From the NCBI GenBank assembly GCA_037127255.1, contig JBANSL010000003.1, positions 1,490,501-1,554,500 of the forward strand: DNA of 64,000 bases, read 5' to 3'. Below the pieces are notes generated by a model. That model saw only the letters and a list, made by a program, of their open reading frames with translations. It was not told the origin of the DNA and made no database searches. Of the stretch, positions 1 through 23,324 are shown piece after piece; position 1 is the first letter of the stretch, and the number at the start of each line of letters is the position of its first letter. Source of the stretch: Persicaria tinctoria (Eukaryota; Streptophyta; Magnoliopsida; Caryophyllales; Polygonaceae). The translations under genes and the position numbers were made by a program.

Positions 1-25
1 GGGGCCGTGCAGTATTTTCTGAACC

Positions 26-11471
<11,446 letters not shown>

Positions 11472-12105
11472 AGAATTACAATACAAGATTGGTTTCTGGT
11501 AAAGCTTAATTAATCAGAAGATAGCATTATCTGTCTGGTAAGTTGTAAAATTTTGTTTTCTAGCTATCTTAATTTGCATTTTTTGATATTGTTTGACCAT
11601 TTGGGCAGTCTGTGTTATTCTTTTATTACGAGGCATTCGAAAACTAGGTTCTGAAAGCACATTAAGAGGGCGATTGATAGAACGAGTGGCGTGAATCATG
11701 AATGACTTTCCTGGTTCTGTTTTGTAGATTTATGTTACGGAATGCTCAGTCACATCTTCTGATGTTATTGGCCTGTTATATATGGTTGATTTTGGTGTGT
11801 GTTTGGAACACGATGAAGTATATGGTAGCTGGTAAGATCTGTTACTTCAATCGGTTAGGCCTACATGTTGATTGCATCTTTGTCACCGGTACTCTTGCTG
11901 GAGTTAGATCAACATGAATGCATAGCTGAAGTGAAGATAGTGACATTAGTAGAGTAGGAAGAGTTCTTATATTTCTCATTTTTTTTATTACTTTATAGAT
12001 GTTACGACGAAATCTCCACATGGATGAAGCACTGCCCTTGCTTGGCTTGTGTTTCATGCTTGCAAGTTCCATAGGAAAGGTGACAACTGACAAGTCTCAA
12101 ACTTG
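11472..12105. other. Convergent 3' intergenic region
   Basis: A 634-bp gap between the SAC9 stop and the stop of the oppositely oriented DUF7705-like gene. It must hold both 3' UTRs and polyadenylation sites. I see no supported ORF, RNA gene or clear transposon end. Confidence 0.6.
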
Positions 12106-15075
12106 TCAAGTTAAAATTACATCAAAATCACTAACTGTCCATTCCGCTACTTCTTCGTTATTGCTCATAAAGATCTCAGTTCCTGTGTCAATTGAAGTCC
12201 ATACTCTCCGAGCAGGGCGAGTTCCTGGATCCTGCAACAAAACCCAAGCAGATCCCGAAGAAAGTTTTAGCACAAACCAGCCTGTGAACCACAAAACCGA
12301 AACTAGACACGAAAGCTGAGCTAAGAACCTAACCTGATAGAAATAAAGCCGGCTTGAAAGGCCTCCGACGTCCAACTCCCAAGTTGTCGGGTTCCCAACC
12401 CACCCTTGTCCGGGGCTCGTAGGGTACCCGTACTCACCCCAAACAGGGTGAGGAAGCAGCTGCACTATCTCCTGCGCATGGGGGTTGCTGTAAGCGTCAC
12501 ACGGGTCAGCTATCGGCCCTAAATGCCTAGCGTTCCCGGGGCCACAGTAGTAATGGTAAGCTCGGTAGGGGAAGCGGGCAGTGTCGGTTCTATGGATCTT
12601 GGTGTTGTTGGGCGTAATGTGGTACGGAGGACAAGCCCTTAGATTAGTAGGGCTGCACCAGGCAGGGGTCTCAGGGTTTATGATCATCTCGGTGTATCGA
12701 GTAACGTCAGTTAGCAAGTCACCGTCGCATGGCTCGCCGTCGTTCTTCCAGCAGCTGCCGATGTCGATCAAGTAGAACTGGCTCTTGGGTCCTCCTCCTC
12801 GCTTGACATCCAAATGCAGCCTCACCTTGAAGTTTGGTGATTCAGGACGCTAGACACAAGTGTACTTAATCAGGGATTCAGGTTTTATGGTTTGTGGTTT
12901 ATCTGTTTTTCAAGAAATATATATTTACAAATAACTATTTTTTCAACTTCAACTATATTATAAACTTAATCTATCTAGAATCTAGATCCTAAACCTTTAG
13001 CATGTTGGTTAATTTCAATTGTACAAGTTTGGGGAAAAAAAAAAAAACATGAGTGACATACAATATAGAATACTCCCATCTATTTTATTATTTATACACA
13101 TTTTTTAAATAATAAAAATTATATAAAATATCAACATTTTTTCCATACTTATTAGTAATAAATATATAAGGTATTTTTTTAAATTCGTATTTTATATAAT
13201 TTTTATCATTTAAAAAAATATAAATTATCATAATTAAAAGTAAACATAGAAATTAAAATGTCAAAACAATGCAGACAGACCTAACATGTTTTATCCGCGG
13301 TTGACCACCCAGTTCACCCTAAATCTTTGCCTTGTATTCAACAACAACAACAACCAAAAAAAAAACTGACCTAACATGGATCTATTTAGTTGACTGTTTG
13401 CAACTTTACCAACACAATAATTTTGTAGGACAACTACTCACCACTGACTCACTGAGTACTGATTCTTATTGACCTTTGTCCTGACAAAGTGCAACAAAAC
13501 TTGCATCCTGAATTTGCAATTATGGTATCTATATGATACAAACGAATCTACATTTGCACTTGTTTGATGCAGTTTTTGCTGACAAGGAACTTATTTGTGC
13601 TGACAATGGTTCAAATCAGACAAAATGCAAAGGTAAACAAGTTGAATTGCACACAACTAAACTGCCATCCATAAATCACAAGGCAAGAATCAACAAGATA
13701 GGAAGAGGAACTCACAATCTTAAGCATTCCGCGGGTGTCGTAATGGTAGCCACCGGAGAAGCCGGAAGTGGCATCTGCCCTTAGATACAGCATCAGCCAT
13801 GGGTACTTTAGAGAAGTCTTGAGCTTATGCCTGAATACCCAGCTTGTCCCTTCACCCACTTCCTTCTCCCAAACCACCTCATAGAATGAGGCACCTTGGA
13901 CCCCAAGTCTAACGTCGCGATCCAGGTCATACGAGCCAGCGAAGCTGCCTCGAAGAATGCCCTTGCTTGTGACCCGAGTTGGACTATGATAGAGCCTTGG
14001 TGGGTTCATACACCCGGGTCCAAAGCAAGGGAACTTCCCGTCCATGGGGGCTGGAAATGGACCGACTTTCCGCCCATTGTGAGGGCAGTACCCTGAGGTG
14101 GTGTCAAAGTTGCCATTCTTTAGCATTACCATCCAGAAATGCCATTGATTTCTGTCTTCCTCTAACACCTTGCACAAAGATCCTAGATACACCTCTTTCT
14201 CAGCTGCATATAGATCTGGGTCATTTAAAGCTCTTGCCTTTAGGCCTGGAAATGGTTTCCCCACCCCCAATTTGTTGGTTTCTTCACTCACTTTGTGCTC
14301 CAACAAGTAACTCCCTGTCACCCAGATTAGATCATAACTCAACAATTCCACACTACTAGTGATACTACCAGTAAATATATTGGAGAAAACTTTATATTTA
14401 ATGAAGCTAAACAACAAAAACAACCACCCAGTTAATCCTGCGATTAAGCGGGTTTGGGGGTTAGGATGTACCGTATACCCACTCTTTTCCCGAACAAGTT
14501 AAGAGAGTATTTATGGTAGACTCAGAACAATAGGACATAAGAACCACATAATAACAGGCCTCACATAAGGTAAAATAGACAGTAAAGAAGTAGAAATGAA
14601 GCTAAAAATGAGAATTTACCAACTACGCTAAACTGTTTTTGTATTCTTTACTCTTTTTAAACTCTTTTATCCCTAAGTATCAAAGTCCGACGAGACTAAT
14701 GATAATCGGGTTGGAATGAGTTTCATTCTCATTCCTGCCCATTTCTAACACAATTATCAACTATCATGGTTTTACATAACTAAAAAAACAGCAAAACTAG
14801 CAAAGCATAATTCAAGGGAGGATCATCTTACTGTTACTGTTACTGGAAGGAGAGAGAGAGCAATCAAAGCAATCAGCAGCTCTAGGGCTACCCATCTGAG
14901 CAGCTTCTTGACCCACTTCATTGCAGAAATTCCAAGCTTCAAAGGCAACTCTCAGCCCATCTCTCCTCATCCCTGGGTCTCCCACTGCAGATTTACTCCC
15001 ACTTACATATGAAGCCCTAAAAGCAACCACATTTACTATCCAAAACATTGTCAAGAACACCAGCCTCTCCTCCAT
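12106..15075 (-). CDS. Conserved plant secreted/membrane protein of unknown function (DUF7705-like)
   Basis: Four exons on the minus strand: 15075-14832, 14314-13716, 12849-12334 and 12231-12106, 494 aa. The phases agree at every junction. Exon 2 must begin at the CAG acceptor before 14314, which restores phase after the GTAAGA donor; three overlapping phase-1 GTAA donors at the end of exon 1 leave a few residues uncertain. The start MEERLVFLTMFWIVNVVAF gives a signal-peptide-like hydrophobic N-terminus. Recognisable conserved blocks are AVGDPGMRRDGLRVAFEAWN, YAAEKEVYLGSLC, CPHNGRKV, FSGGYHYDTRGML, KSQFYLIDIGSCWKN, CSPTNLRACPPYHITPNNT and a C-terminal EWTVSDFDVILT. Many paired Cys and Trp suggest an extracytoplasmic fold. 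I recognise the family, which is widespread in plants and sometimes labelled a calcium-binding protein, but no function is established from this sequence. The DUF number is from memory. Fragments of its first exon recur at 31.8 and 43.1 kb. Confidence 0.88.
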
Positions 15076-16671
15076 TGCCCCCTTTCTTGATTTCTCCTTG
15101 CCTCCCCTTTCTTTTTCCTGAAACACAATCACTAGCTCTTGAATTGCTGATGCTATTCAGCTTGTCAGTACAAAATTAGGTATCAGCTGGTGCATTTATG
15201 TGTTACAGCTGAACATGGCTATTAATAGAGAGTATCAAAATTTCAGCATAAAAATAAAAATAACAATAAAATTATGGTATCAACTTTAAAGCCCATACTC
15301 AAGATTTAGCTGCTGAAAGAAGGAAACCATGGGAATTGGGAACGGAAATGCATAGCTCAGCTGGGAATGGGGAAAATGTATTTGCTTTCACTTTTCTTTC
15401 TCCAAGAGCCCTAAAGATTGTTTCTTTAAGGCGCCAAGGAATTATAGAGGGTTGCTTTAATTTGGCCTCCTCTGTGGTTCAATTTATAAATCCACTAAAT
15501 GTCATTTTCATTTAACTTGTGAATTTAATTTTAAATTTAATGAATCTTGTAACATGTACTTGTATGAAGGAATGCCTATGTGTTTAGTCCCTAACTTTTC
15601 CTTGTTTTTTCCATTTTGGATAAATTCTTTTTGTGTTCTCATGATTAGGGGAAAAAAAAATTGGTACAATTAATAAGCAAGTCACATTATCTACTCACTT
15701 TACTTTCTTTAAACCAACAAGCTAATAATTGATTTGTTGATTGCTTCATTTTAATAATTAATCATTAATCAGCAAAGGATAAGATCCCATAGGCTAAAAT
15801 AAGTCCATTTTTTAGTTAGGAATAAGGGACACCTATCTTTCCTTGTATACCAAACCCTTGATTGCTTCCATAGTTCCATGGCATTGTTTGTCAACTGTTG
15901 TTTTCAGGAAACTAGCTCAAATTCCAATTAGTACAAGTTTTCATCTTTTTACTCAGCACAAGGATATAGAACTGATTTTTTTTTTCTTGCTGCCATTGGT
16001 GACTGAGTTTTTCATATAACTTGCTAAGATATACCACTTCCTAGCGAAATGTATGGTGCGATTCGTCACTTTGTAACTGGGTTACGTGCAATATATTTAC
16101 CAATTCAAACTTTCTAGCGAAATCAGGAGAAGTCGTATACGCAGTATACACAGCATTGATGGAAATATGGCTTCTAACCCACATTTCCATCAATTTGACA
16201 GTAGATTTGGCAGCATTCTTAGTTAAGAGTAAATGAGGGATGAAACACTTCAAATCCCAAATGATGGAGTTCGGTGGAAGTTTGGTGGGAAAATGAGGTG
16301 TAAACACATTTACACATAAAAAGACCCACAAAGACAGCTGCCAATGTACAGAAACTGAGCAATTTAGAGTGCAATCTACAAGTTTTCTTGCCTTATGTTC
16401 TTGGTGTTTCTTTTGTCAGTTACCACATTTGATGGAGATAAGTACATAAAGAGTGTAGAAGTTCCAACCCTTTTGCTTCCCCAATAATTAGGCAAATTAG
16501 GGCTATTTTGAGCTACTAACTAGCCTACCGAATTCGCCATTATTTACTAAGATTATTGACCAATGTTTTTCGTATTCATACAGATTGCATTGTGAGCATG
16601 GTTTGGGTAGCTCCGGTGTACTGAACTAGCAAGTATCCATCTGCACCTGAAAGGCACTACTCTGGCTGCCG
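15076..16671. other. Intergenic region between the DUF7705-like gene and TPK
   Basis: This holds the promoter and 5' UTR of the DUF7705-like gene (minus strand, reading leftward) and the 3' flank of TPK. The first ~500 bp (15076-15580) are the parent of homologous segments found again near 31.9-32.0, 35.0-36.7 and 43.2-44.4 kb. I see no supported gene in 15580-16671. Confidence 0.6.
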
Positions 16672-18287
16672 TTATTGTGATGAGTGATATCTCAATAAAT
16701 CGGGTAAGGTTATCTTCCCGGAGTTATTGGGATCAAGCCTCCTGAATTGATTGCAGATGACTGATATGTCTTTCTCCTCTATTTTCCCCATCTCCTTGAG
16801 CATGTAGATGATATACTCTGATTTGCTGCAAATCAAATGCCACAACAGATCATCAGAGACAGTTTTATAACTTGAACTGCAACATGATGCAATGTCTGAA
16901 ACCTTATCCAATCGTAGAAAGCCGGGTTAAACAATCTATTGTTACATGACCAACTAATTGCTTTGCCGAATACAGTTGATCTAGAGTTGGAAGAGCATAG
17001 ATGATCTTATTCCTGGAGGGTCTGATGATCCTTATCTTATTTAGGCTAAAACTGGCAAGAAATCAGCTAACTTCATAGCTATTAAAACCGTAATATAGGT
17101 CTTAGCATCCTATGATCTTGAGATCCAAAATGCATCAAACAATTTAAAATCGCGCATTATATTCACACATTGGTATGATCAGATTCTTTGATTCAATCCT
17201 AGTGAACCCCCTAACAGTTTCGAACATTTCAGCTGTTTCAAATGCAGTAAAGAATGCATCTTTTCTGCTCATCTTCCAAGTCTAGACATACATTATTTAG
17301 CCGCTGAATGCTGCCACGCCAAACACGGTCTAACATCAGTGTAACAAGCCACTCAACCAAAGAACCAGTGCAATGAAAAATCAAATCAGGTACAGAATCA
17401 AACCTGATGAAATCTTTGTTATTGAGATTGGCAGCAAGAAGATCATGGGCAGTAATATCCCTCTGCAAGACCCAATTAGCAATCCTCCTTTGCCTCCTAT
17501 CAACCCTAGCCTCGGCCAAGTACAAGAAAGCCCGCGCCACCGCCAGCGTCGACACCAGCAGCCAAACCCCCGCCAGCAACCGCCCAATCAAGCTCCGGAA
17601 AGCCCGATCCCCGTACCCAACTGTGGTCACAGAAACTGCCGCCAGGTACACCGAGTCCACCAAGCTCAATCCCTCAATGAAATAGAACAAACCCGCCCCA
17701 ATTCCAATACAAACCACCACCGCCCCCAAAGCTAACCCTACTTTGAGCCTGATCCGCATCCGCCCTTTCTCAATGTCGACTGCAAGCAGCGATTTTGACT
17801 CGATTATCATCTTCTCTTGTAGATCGAGGACCCGATTGACTGCCCCGCTGAGCAAGATGTCGATGAATCCGAAGCCGATTAGGACGAAGAGGCAAGCGAA
17901 GAGCTTGGCGGAGGGGGTTTTGGGGGTAATGTCGCCGTAGCCGATTGTGCACATCGTGACGATGCAGAAGTAGAAAGCGTCGACGATCGGGTGGGTTTCG
18001 ACCCCCGAGAAGCTCTCCGGGCTGAGTCCGTACACCAGGACTCCGAGACCTAGGTAGATGAAGACCAGGAAAGCGCATTGCTTTATGATCGGGAACCGCG
18101 AGGAGGGCGACGATGAGGCGTTTGCGTTCGGATTTGGGGATTCGACGAGGACAGGTAGCGCTGGGGCGGTTTTGCTCCGGTGGAGGATCGGGCCCGGGTG
18201 GGCCGATTTGGGTCCGGATCCGGGCTGATCGGGTAGGAGTGGGAGGGTGAGGGTGAGGGGAGCTGTTGCAATTGCAGCAGCTGCCAT
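16672..18287 (-). CDS. Two-pore potassium channel (TPK/KCO family)
   Basis: Two exons, 18287-17404 and 16825-16672, 345 aa. The split codon AG|C is restored by the acceptor before 16825. The start is the ATG of MAAAAIATAP; upstream in-frame codons lack an ATG and lie in the repeat. There are four membrane segments in two pairs, each pair flanking a pore loop with a K+ selectivity filter: TIGYGD (114-119) and TTVGYGD (221-227). The N-terminus holds RSKTAP (37-42), a good mode-1 14-3-3 site like the one that controls AtTPK1. The tail has two EF-hands: a degenerate one around 286-297 (NLNNKDFIS) and a canonical loop at 326-337 (DPNNSGKITLPD). Known TPKs conduct K+ across the vacuolar or other internal membranes and respond to Ca2+ and 14-3-3; location here is inferred. 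It is near the shorter end of the family range but looks intact. Which TPK paralogue it is cannot be set. Confidence 0.93.
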
Positions 18288-18388
18288 ACAAATTGAAAAG
18301 AGGTTTTTGGGGGAAAAAAGGGGAGTCTGTAAAATCAGAGAGATGACAACGAGGGGGTGAGGTTGAAGATGGAAGATGGTGATTGAAG

Positions 18389-18832
18389 GTGGGTCCCATC
18401 TGATGTGGCAGGTGGCCCACACTTGACGTGGACATGAGAGCGGTTATTTTTTAGCAAATTGCCAAAAATAACCTTAACTTTCTGGGTATTGCGGAAAATG
18501 TCCCAAACTTATAAAGTTGTGAAAAATTTGCAGGCGGGTGTGGGTCCCGTCTGATGTGGCAGATGGCCCGCACTTGACGTGGACACTGAGAACGGTTATT
18601 TGTTTGGAAAATTACCAAGAGTAGCCTTAACTTTCTGGGTATTGCGGAAAATGTCCCAAACTTATAAAGTTGTGAAAAAATTGCAGGCGCTTCCCGTCTG
18701 ATGTGGCAGGTGGCCCACACTTGACGTGGACACTGAGAACGGTTATTTTTTGGCAAATTGCCGAGAGTAGCCTTAACTTTCTGGGTATTGCGGAAAATGT
18801 CCCAAACTTGTAAAGTTGTGAAAAATGACATT
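18389..18832. repeat. Three tandem copies of a ~150-bp unit upstream of TPK
   Basis: The block CTGATGTGGCAG begins at 18400, 18551 and 18698, so spacings are 151 and 147 bp. Each unit carries a CACTTGACGTGGACA segment, then CGGTTATT, then AACTTTCTGGGTATTGCGG and TCCCAAACTT. The units differ by scattered substitutions and short indels. The first unit begins ~100 bp upstream of the TPK start codon, so the array sits in or next to its promoter or 5' UTR. A 126-codon open frame across it is a by-product of the repeat. Confidence 0.9.
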
Positions 18833-18867
18833 AAAAATGGGGGTGAGTTGATGAGTTATTATTAAAT

Positions 18868-19217
18868 GGCTTTTCACCAGAGATTCGTTGCAGTCCGCCA
18901 GCTCGGGATCTTGAGGTTCAAGATTGAAGGTGATTGCGGCCTAGCGATTATTAATGCTATCAATATTTCTGGAGTTGTCCTTTGAAAATCGAGATTATCA
19001 TGTCGGATTCTCGGAAGCTGCTTCAGGACTTCCATGTGTTTTCCTACATCCATATATTAAGGGAGATCAATCTAATTGCGGATAAAGTGGCACATCTTCA
19101 ACACATCCTCAATCATAAGTTCATGACCTTAGCTCTCGTGTCTCATCATGAGCTTTAGATTCTCGTCCGAAATAACGCTCCTGACACCACCCAAACTCTT
19201 ACCTTGTATAAAAAAAA
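18868..19217 (+). pseudogene. LINE tail, RNase H-like remnant
   Basis: Plus-strand fragments read like the C-terminal RNase H domain of plant LINEs: LRFKIEGDCGLAIINA, then, after a frameshift, REINLIADKVAHLQH. It ends near an A-rich tail (~19207). No intact frame remains. It is interpreted as a 5'-truncated dead LINE insertion. Confidence 0.65.
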
Positions 19218-19630
19218 TTATCCTACTATCATTATTATTAAACTCTCGATCTTTTTTCTTTCCTTGGTGACCAAACTATGGGCATAGATCTTGTATACTT
19301 GCATATGCTGACTTGAAAGTTTTCTTGGTAGCCAAGGCTTTGAAAAGGACATTGCCTTGCAATATTATCTTAAAAAATAATAAGGAAATAATAAATTAAA
19401 AGGAAATTAATCAATGTCAACTACTTAATTAATTATTTCTACAATTTTGTTATCTCCTTTGGTTGGGCTTGGACTTGGATGTTCACTTGTCCGCCAAGAA
19501 AATCCAATTGAATTTCTTTCCTTTTAGGAGTTGAAAGTTCAAATTTAAGATCAGAGGGATGATGTCTCTTAACTAAGAATTCCAATATTTTTTTTTGGCA
19601 ATATCAATATATTTGTCTTTTAAGATTATA
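19218..19630. other. AT-rich intergenic spacer
   Basis: No ORF, RNA gene or repeat boundary that I can support, apart from the left 9-bp target duplication of the next element at 19622-19630. Confidence 0.5.
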
Positions 19631-20545
19631 GGGCGATTTTGGTACATGGCATTTTTTAAATATCCAATTAATCACCTAGCCCATAAATCAATTTAATTAG
19701 TTTGCCCTAGCCCCTTTCCCAATTGGGTGGGTTGGTCAATGGTCAACCGTTTGACCGTTGACCGGTCAACGGTCAATTTTGATGCCAACTTTTTTTTTTT
19801 GATGTCAACTTTTTTTTGATGCCAACTTTTTTTTTTTAGTGATGCCATATTTTACCGTTTTGATGCCAAAATTTTACTATATTTTATTTTCACTTTGATG
19901 CCACTTTTTTATGTCAATTTTTTTTACCGTGATGCCATATTTTTGATGATATTTTTTCAAAGTAGTATTTTTGATGACATTTTTTTCTTTAATGTGATAC
20001 AAATTTTTCAAAATGGCATCAATGGTCAACGTGACATTAGAGTAAACAAAAAATGTCATCAAAGTTTAAAAAAAGTGTCATCCAATAATTTAATTAGAAA
20101 AGTGGCATCAGATTGAAAATAAAATGTAATAAAATTTTGGCATCAAAACGGTAAAATATGACATCACAAAAAATGTCATCAATGTTTTAAAAAAGTGGCA
20201 TTAAAAAAAAGTCATCCAATCATTTCATTAGAAAAGTGACAATATTTTGATTCCACGTTTTAATCTCTTATGCCATCAATTATATAAAATTGTCACCACA
20301 AAATGTTGGCATCAAAACGGTAAAATATGCCATCACAAAAAAAAAAAAAAAGTTGGCATCAAAAAAAAAAAAAAAAGTTGGCATCAAAAAAAAAAAAAAA
20401 AAGTTGGCATCAAAATGGGTTGACCGGTCAAGAGGGCTAAGCAATCTAAAAAAACAATTAATGGGCTAAGCATACTAAAAAAACAATTAATGGGCCTATC
20501 TAGCTAATCAAATATGCTAAAAGAGCCTTTTCACCAAATTCCCTC
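19631..20545. mobile_element. MULE-type foldback MITE, 915 bp
   Basis: Flanked by perfect 9-bp direct repeats AAGATTATA (19622-19630 and 20546-20554), the size made by Mutator-like transposases. The ends are imperfect inverted repeats (GGGCGATTTTGGTACA and, on the other strand, GAGGGAATTTGGTGAA). The interior is one large inverted repeat built from many GATGCCA/TGGCATC words separated by T or A runs, centred near 20000-20050. It contains the palindromic block GACCGTTGACCGGTCAACGG. There is no coding sequence, so it is non-autonomous. Confidence 0.85.
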
Positions 20546-20554
20546 AAGATTATA

Positions 20555-21060
20555 TTATTATATTCATTTTTAACCAGCAAAATATTATTATATTTGTTGT
20601 TAGATCAACATTAATTAATAAATATCACCACTTTTTTTTTTATTAAAATTGATAACTATCAATAGTTGTTAATTTTTTATGAAATAATATTTTACAAAAT
20701 TTGATCAAATATATGAAAAAGTTGATGTCGAAAATTTGATCAAAATTTGACAAAATGTGATCAAATAGAGAAAAAAGAATCTAATATTATGATATTTTTT
20801 ATTATTTTTATATTTTTAATGTCGAAAATGTGATTTTTCTCTTAAAAAATTTAGATTTTGAAATCAAATTAAAGCAAACAAATCCACCTGTTTTGCATTA
20901 AATACCCGCGATACTTGGTACGATGCTAGCAGTAGCATCCCAAAACGATATTCTTCCTTCTTTTTTTTTTTTCAATTATTTTATTCATTTTTATTCTAGG
21001 ATCGATGCCATAAATCCTCCGTTAAAATTGGCCCATTTATTTTAATTATTTTATTGATTT
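20555..21060. other. AT-rich spacer before the ABCB array
   Basis: Nothing gene-like. From about 21061 the sequence becomes alignable with the regions upstream of copies B (~37590) and C (~49585), marking the left edge of the duplicated ABCB 5' flank. Confidence 0.5.
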
Positions 21061-21358
21061 TTGGACAGTGTACTTGGACCTCCAAGACAGCTTCATCCAG
21101 CACGGCTACATCACGTTCTTAATTTATTAAACAATAATTTCTTAATTTTTTATATTAAACAATATCTGTTTGGCATCTCTACGTGCATCCAAAGTACAGA
21201 TCCGATGGAGCTTTTTCCATTTTACCTGCTCCTACTTTTATTTTATTTTATTTTTCCCAATTTGTGCCCACAATAATACGTCAAGCTATACGCACGCATC
21301 AAGGAAGGTTTTCCGAATTTGCACGGAATCTGAATTTCCATCACCACTCTATATACAC

Positions 21359-21362
<4 letters not shown>

Positions 21363-21418
<56 letters not shown>
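21363..21418. repeat. (TA)n microsatellite
   Basis: About 28 uninterrupted TA units in the 5' flank of ABCB copy A. At the equivalent place in copy C a Helitron sits among TA/CTAT repeats. Confidence 0.95.
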
Positions 21419-21421
<3 letters not shown>

Positions 21422-22518
21422 TAGTGGGAAAACCAGATCCAGGAGGAGTACTGTCTGTGGGGGGTTTTTGTGTTTGAATGTGAGAAAGCAATTAATTCAG
21501 TAAGCAGATTCCAGCCTCCCCGGAACGGCGCCGTTTTGCCCTTTTGCCTGTCTCCTTTTGGTAATATTTCTGTTTGAATTGGTTCAACTTCTTTCATTTT
21601 CAGCTCCTCCTCCATCTCCTTCTTCTTCTTCTTCTTGTTCATATTATCGAATCGATCTGTTTTCGTGTTGATTTTGAAATGAACGGTGAATCTTAGACGA
21701 TTTTTTCTATATGATCGATCTCATTGTGAATTTACTAATTTGCCTATACACTTTTGTCTATATTTTTTATAATGCATCCCATAACCTATCTACTTGAGAA
21801 AAAAAAGAAGAAGAAGAAGAAGAAGAAGAATGTGTGTAGAAATGCTCTTAATTGTTGAGGGAGGTAAGACCCAAGTTAATTTTGCATTCCATCTAAAGAG
21901 AGTACATGTATTTAATTAGATGAGTGATTTTTTTTTTTTTGTCTTGATGTGAGATAGTTTTTTTTGCACTCGGGATATGGCTTGATGTAAAATAGAGAAA
22001 ATGGACAATTTTAGAGGAAATATGAGTTTTTTTTTTATTTTTTTAACCCCAATAGTTTCTCTAAAACAATCTATATATAAAATAGAGAAATAGGAGGAGA
22101 GAATAAAAAATTTAGAGGAAGGGTTAGAATCTGTAAAATTTAATGCGTTCACCCATTTTAATATCTACCTATTTGTTTATTGGTTGTTGCCTATTAATTT
22201 ATAATGAAGCTATTAGAATTTTATTGATTAAATTATGAATTTATGCATCCATTATAGTGTATAATAAATGTAGCAATTTGTATAAATAGAGAATCTGTTG
22301 GAGTTGTGGTCAATAATTTTTAGAGATTTTGTTATTTTGTTCTCTATTTTAGAGATTTTTAGAGAAGCTGTTGGGGAGGCTCTTAAGGCTCCATTTGGCA
22401 ACATCGTTTTTTAAAATTGGATTTTCAATAGCTAGTTATCTCATAGGTTCATACTTAATTCATACCTTTTCACAAATTTTTTTTCCTTATCTCTTATCAG
22501 TTACTTTGTATTATATAT

Positions 22519-22792
22519 AAGAGCATCTCCAACCGTTTTCCCATTTGCGGGATTTTGGAGTTAATATTTTTTTTTTGTCAACAGATTCTCCATCACATTC
22601 TCCAAAATAGAGAAACAACAAAAAAAAATAGAGAGAATTCCTTAAATCTACAACATTTTTCAAACTAAATGATTCTTCAAATCTTCAAAATGGAAAAACG
22701 GTTAGAATTAAAAACAAAAATAATTTAAAGAATATATATATTTTGTTTCCCATTTTGGAAAAAAATTAGGAAAATTATTGGGGATGCTATAA
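22519..22792. mobile_element. Tourist/Harbinger-like MITE (tentative)
   Basis: Inverted ends GAGCATCTCCAACCGTTTTCC and, at the right, the complement of TTATTGGGGATGCTAT. About 270 bp of AT-rich, non-coding sequence. GAGCATCTCCAAC ends are typical of plant Harbinger-type MITEs. The exact TSD is not certain. Confidence 0.5.
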
Positions 22793-23324
22793 GCTATATG
22801 GTTAATTTTTAACCATCTTAATTATACTAGCTTATAAACCATTTAATGTAACATATATTGCCTTACAAAGCCTAAGTTTTTTTTTTTGTTTCCCATTATA
22901 CAAACCAAGTAGCTGAAATTTTGTACATATTTCAGCCTTGAAATTGAATTGAATACAATAATTCATTGTACTTGTAAGGTTTTTAAGACCTCAATGATTC
23001 ATTTCTTCTGTTAAATATATCCATCAATTGATTAGTTAATCCAGCTGAGTTAATTAATTTAGTTCCTCTCAGACCACAGTTTTATACAGGAACCATTGAC
23101 TAGAATTTCATTTATTGTGTATAGATATTGCACTTTGCTTGAATTATTGTGATTTAATTTCCTGCATATCTTATTATCTTTGACTATAAAATTGTCCTTA
23201 TAAATGCTTGATCCTGTCATGTAACTACTCAATCAATTTCAGCCCATCCCTTGTGCAGGTTCTTAGCATAAGGACATTTTTTGGACCCATTAGATAGATT
23301 CGATCAACTAACTCCTTGGAAAAA

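Larger units (their letters stand above)
21061..23324 (+). promoter_or_regulatory. 5' flank and promoter region of ABCB copy A
   Basis: Shares blocks with the 5' flanks of copies B and C, for example the stretch ending AATTTCCATCACCACTCT, the AATTCATTGTACTTGTAAGG block at 22961, and AACTACTCAATCAATTT just before the gene. It contains a (TA)n tract at 21363-21418, a TTC tract near 21620 and a GAA tract at 21807-21829. I cannot locate a TATA box or transcription start reliably. A 5' UTR intron ending near 23259 (TTGTGCAG) is possible. Confidence 0.5.

Noticed and set aside
13069..13260. Possible Stowaway MITE in the third intron region of the DUF7705-like gene
   Set aside because: The left end resembles CTCCCATCTATTTTATTA, but I could not find a convincing matching right end.
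17373..18435. Other long open frames opposite or overlapping TPK
   Set aside because: GC-rich shadow frames of the TPK exon; only the -1 frame with two GYGD filters is coding.
18451..18831. 126-codon minus-strand open frame
   Set aside because: It is produced by reading through the ~150-bp tandem repeat (the same peptide recurs three times) and matches no known family.
21170..21491. IYIYIY-type open frames
   Set aside because: Translation of a (TA)n tract; the same applies to 48051-48373.
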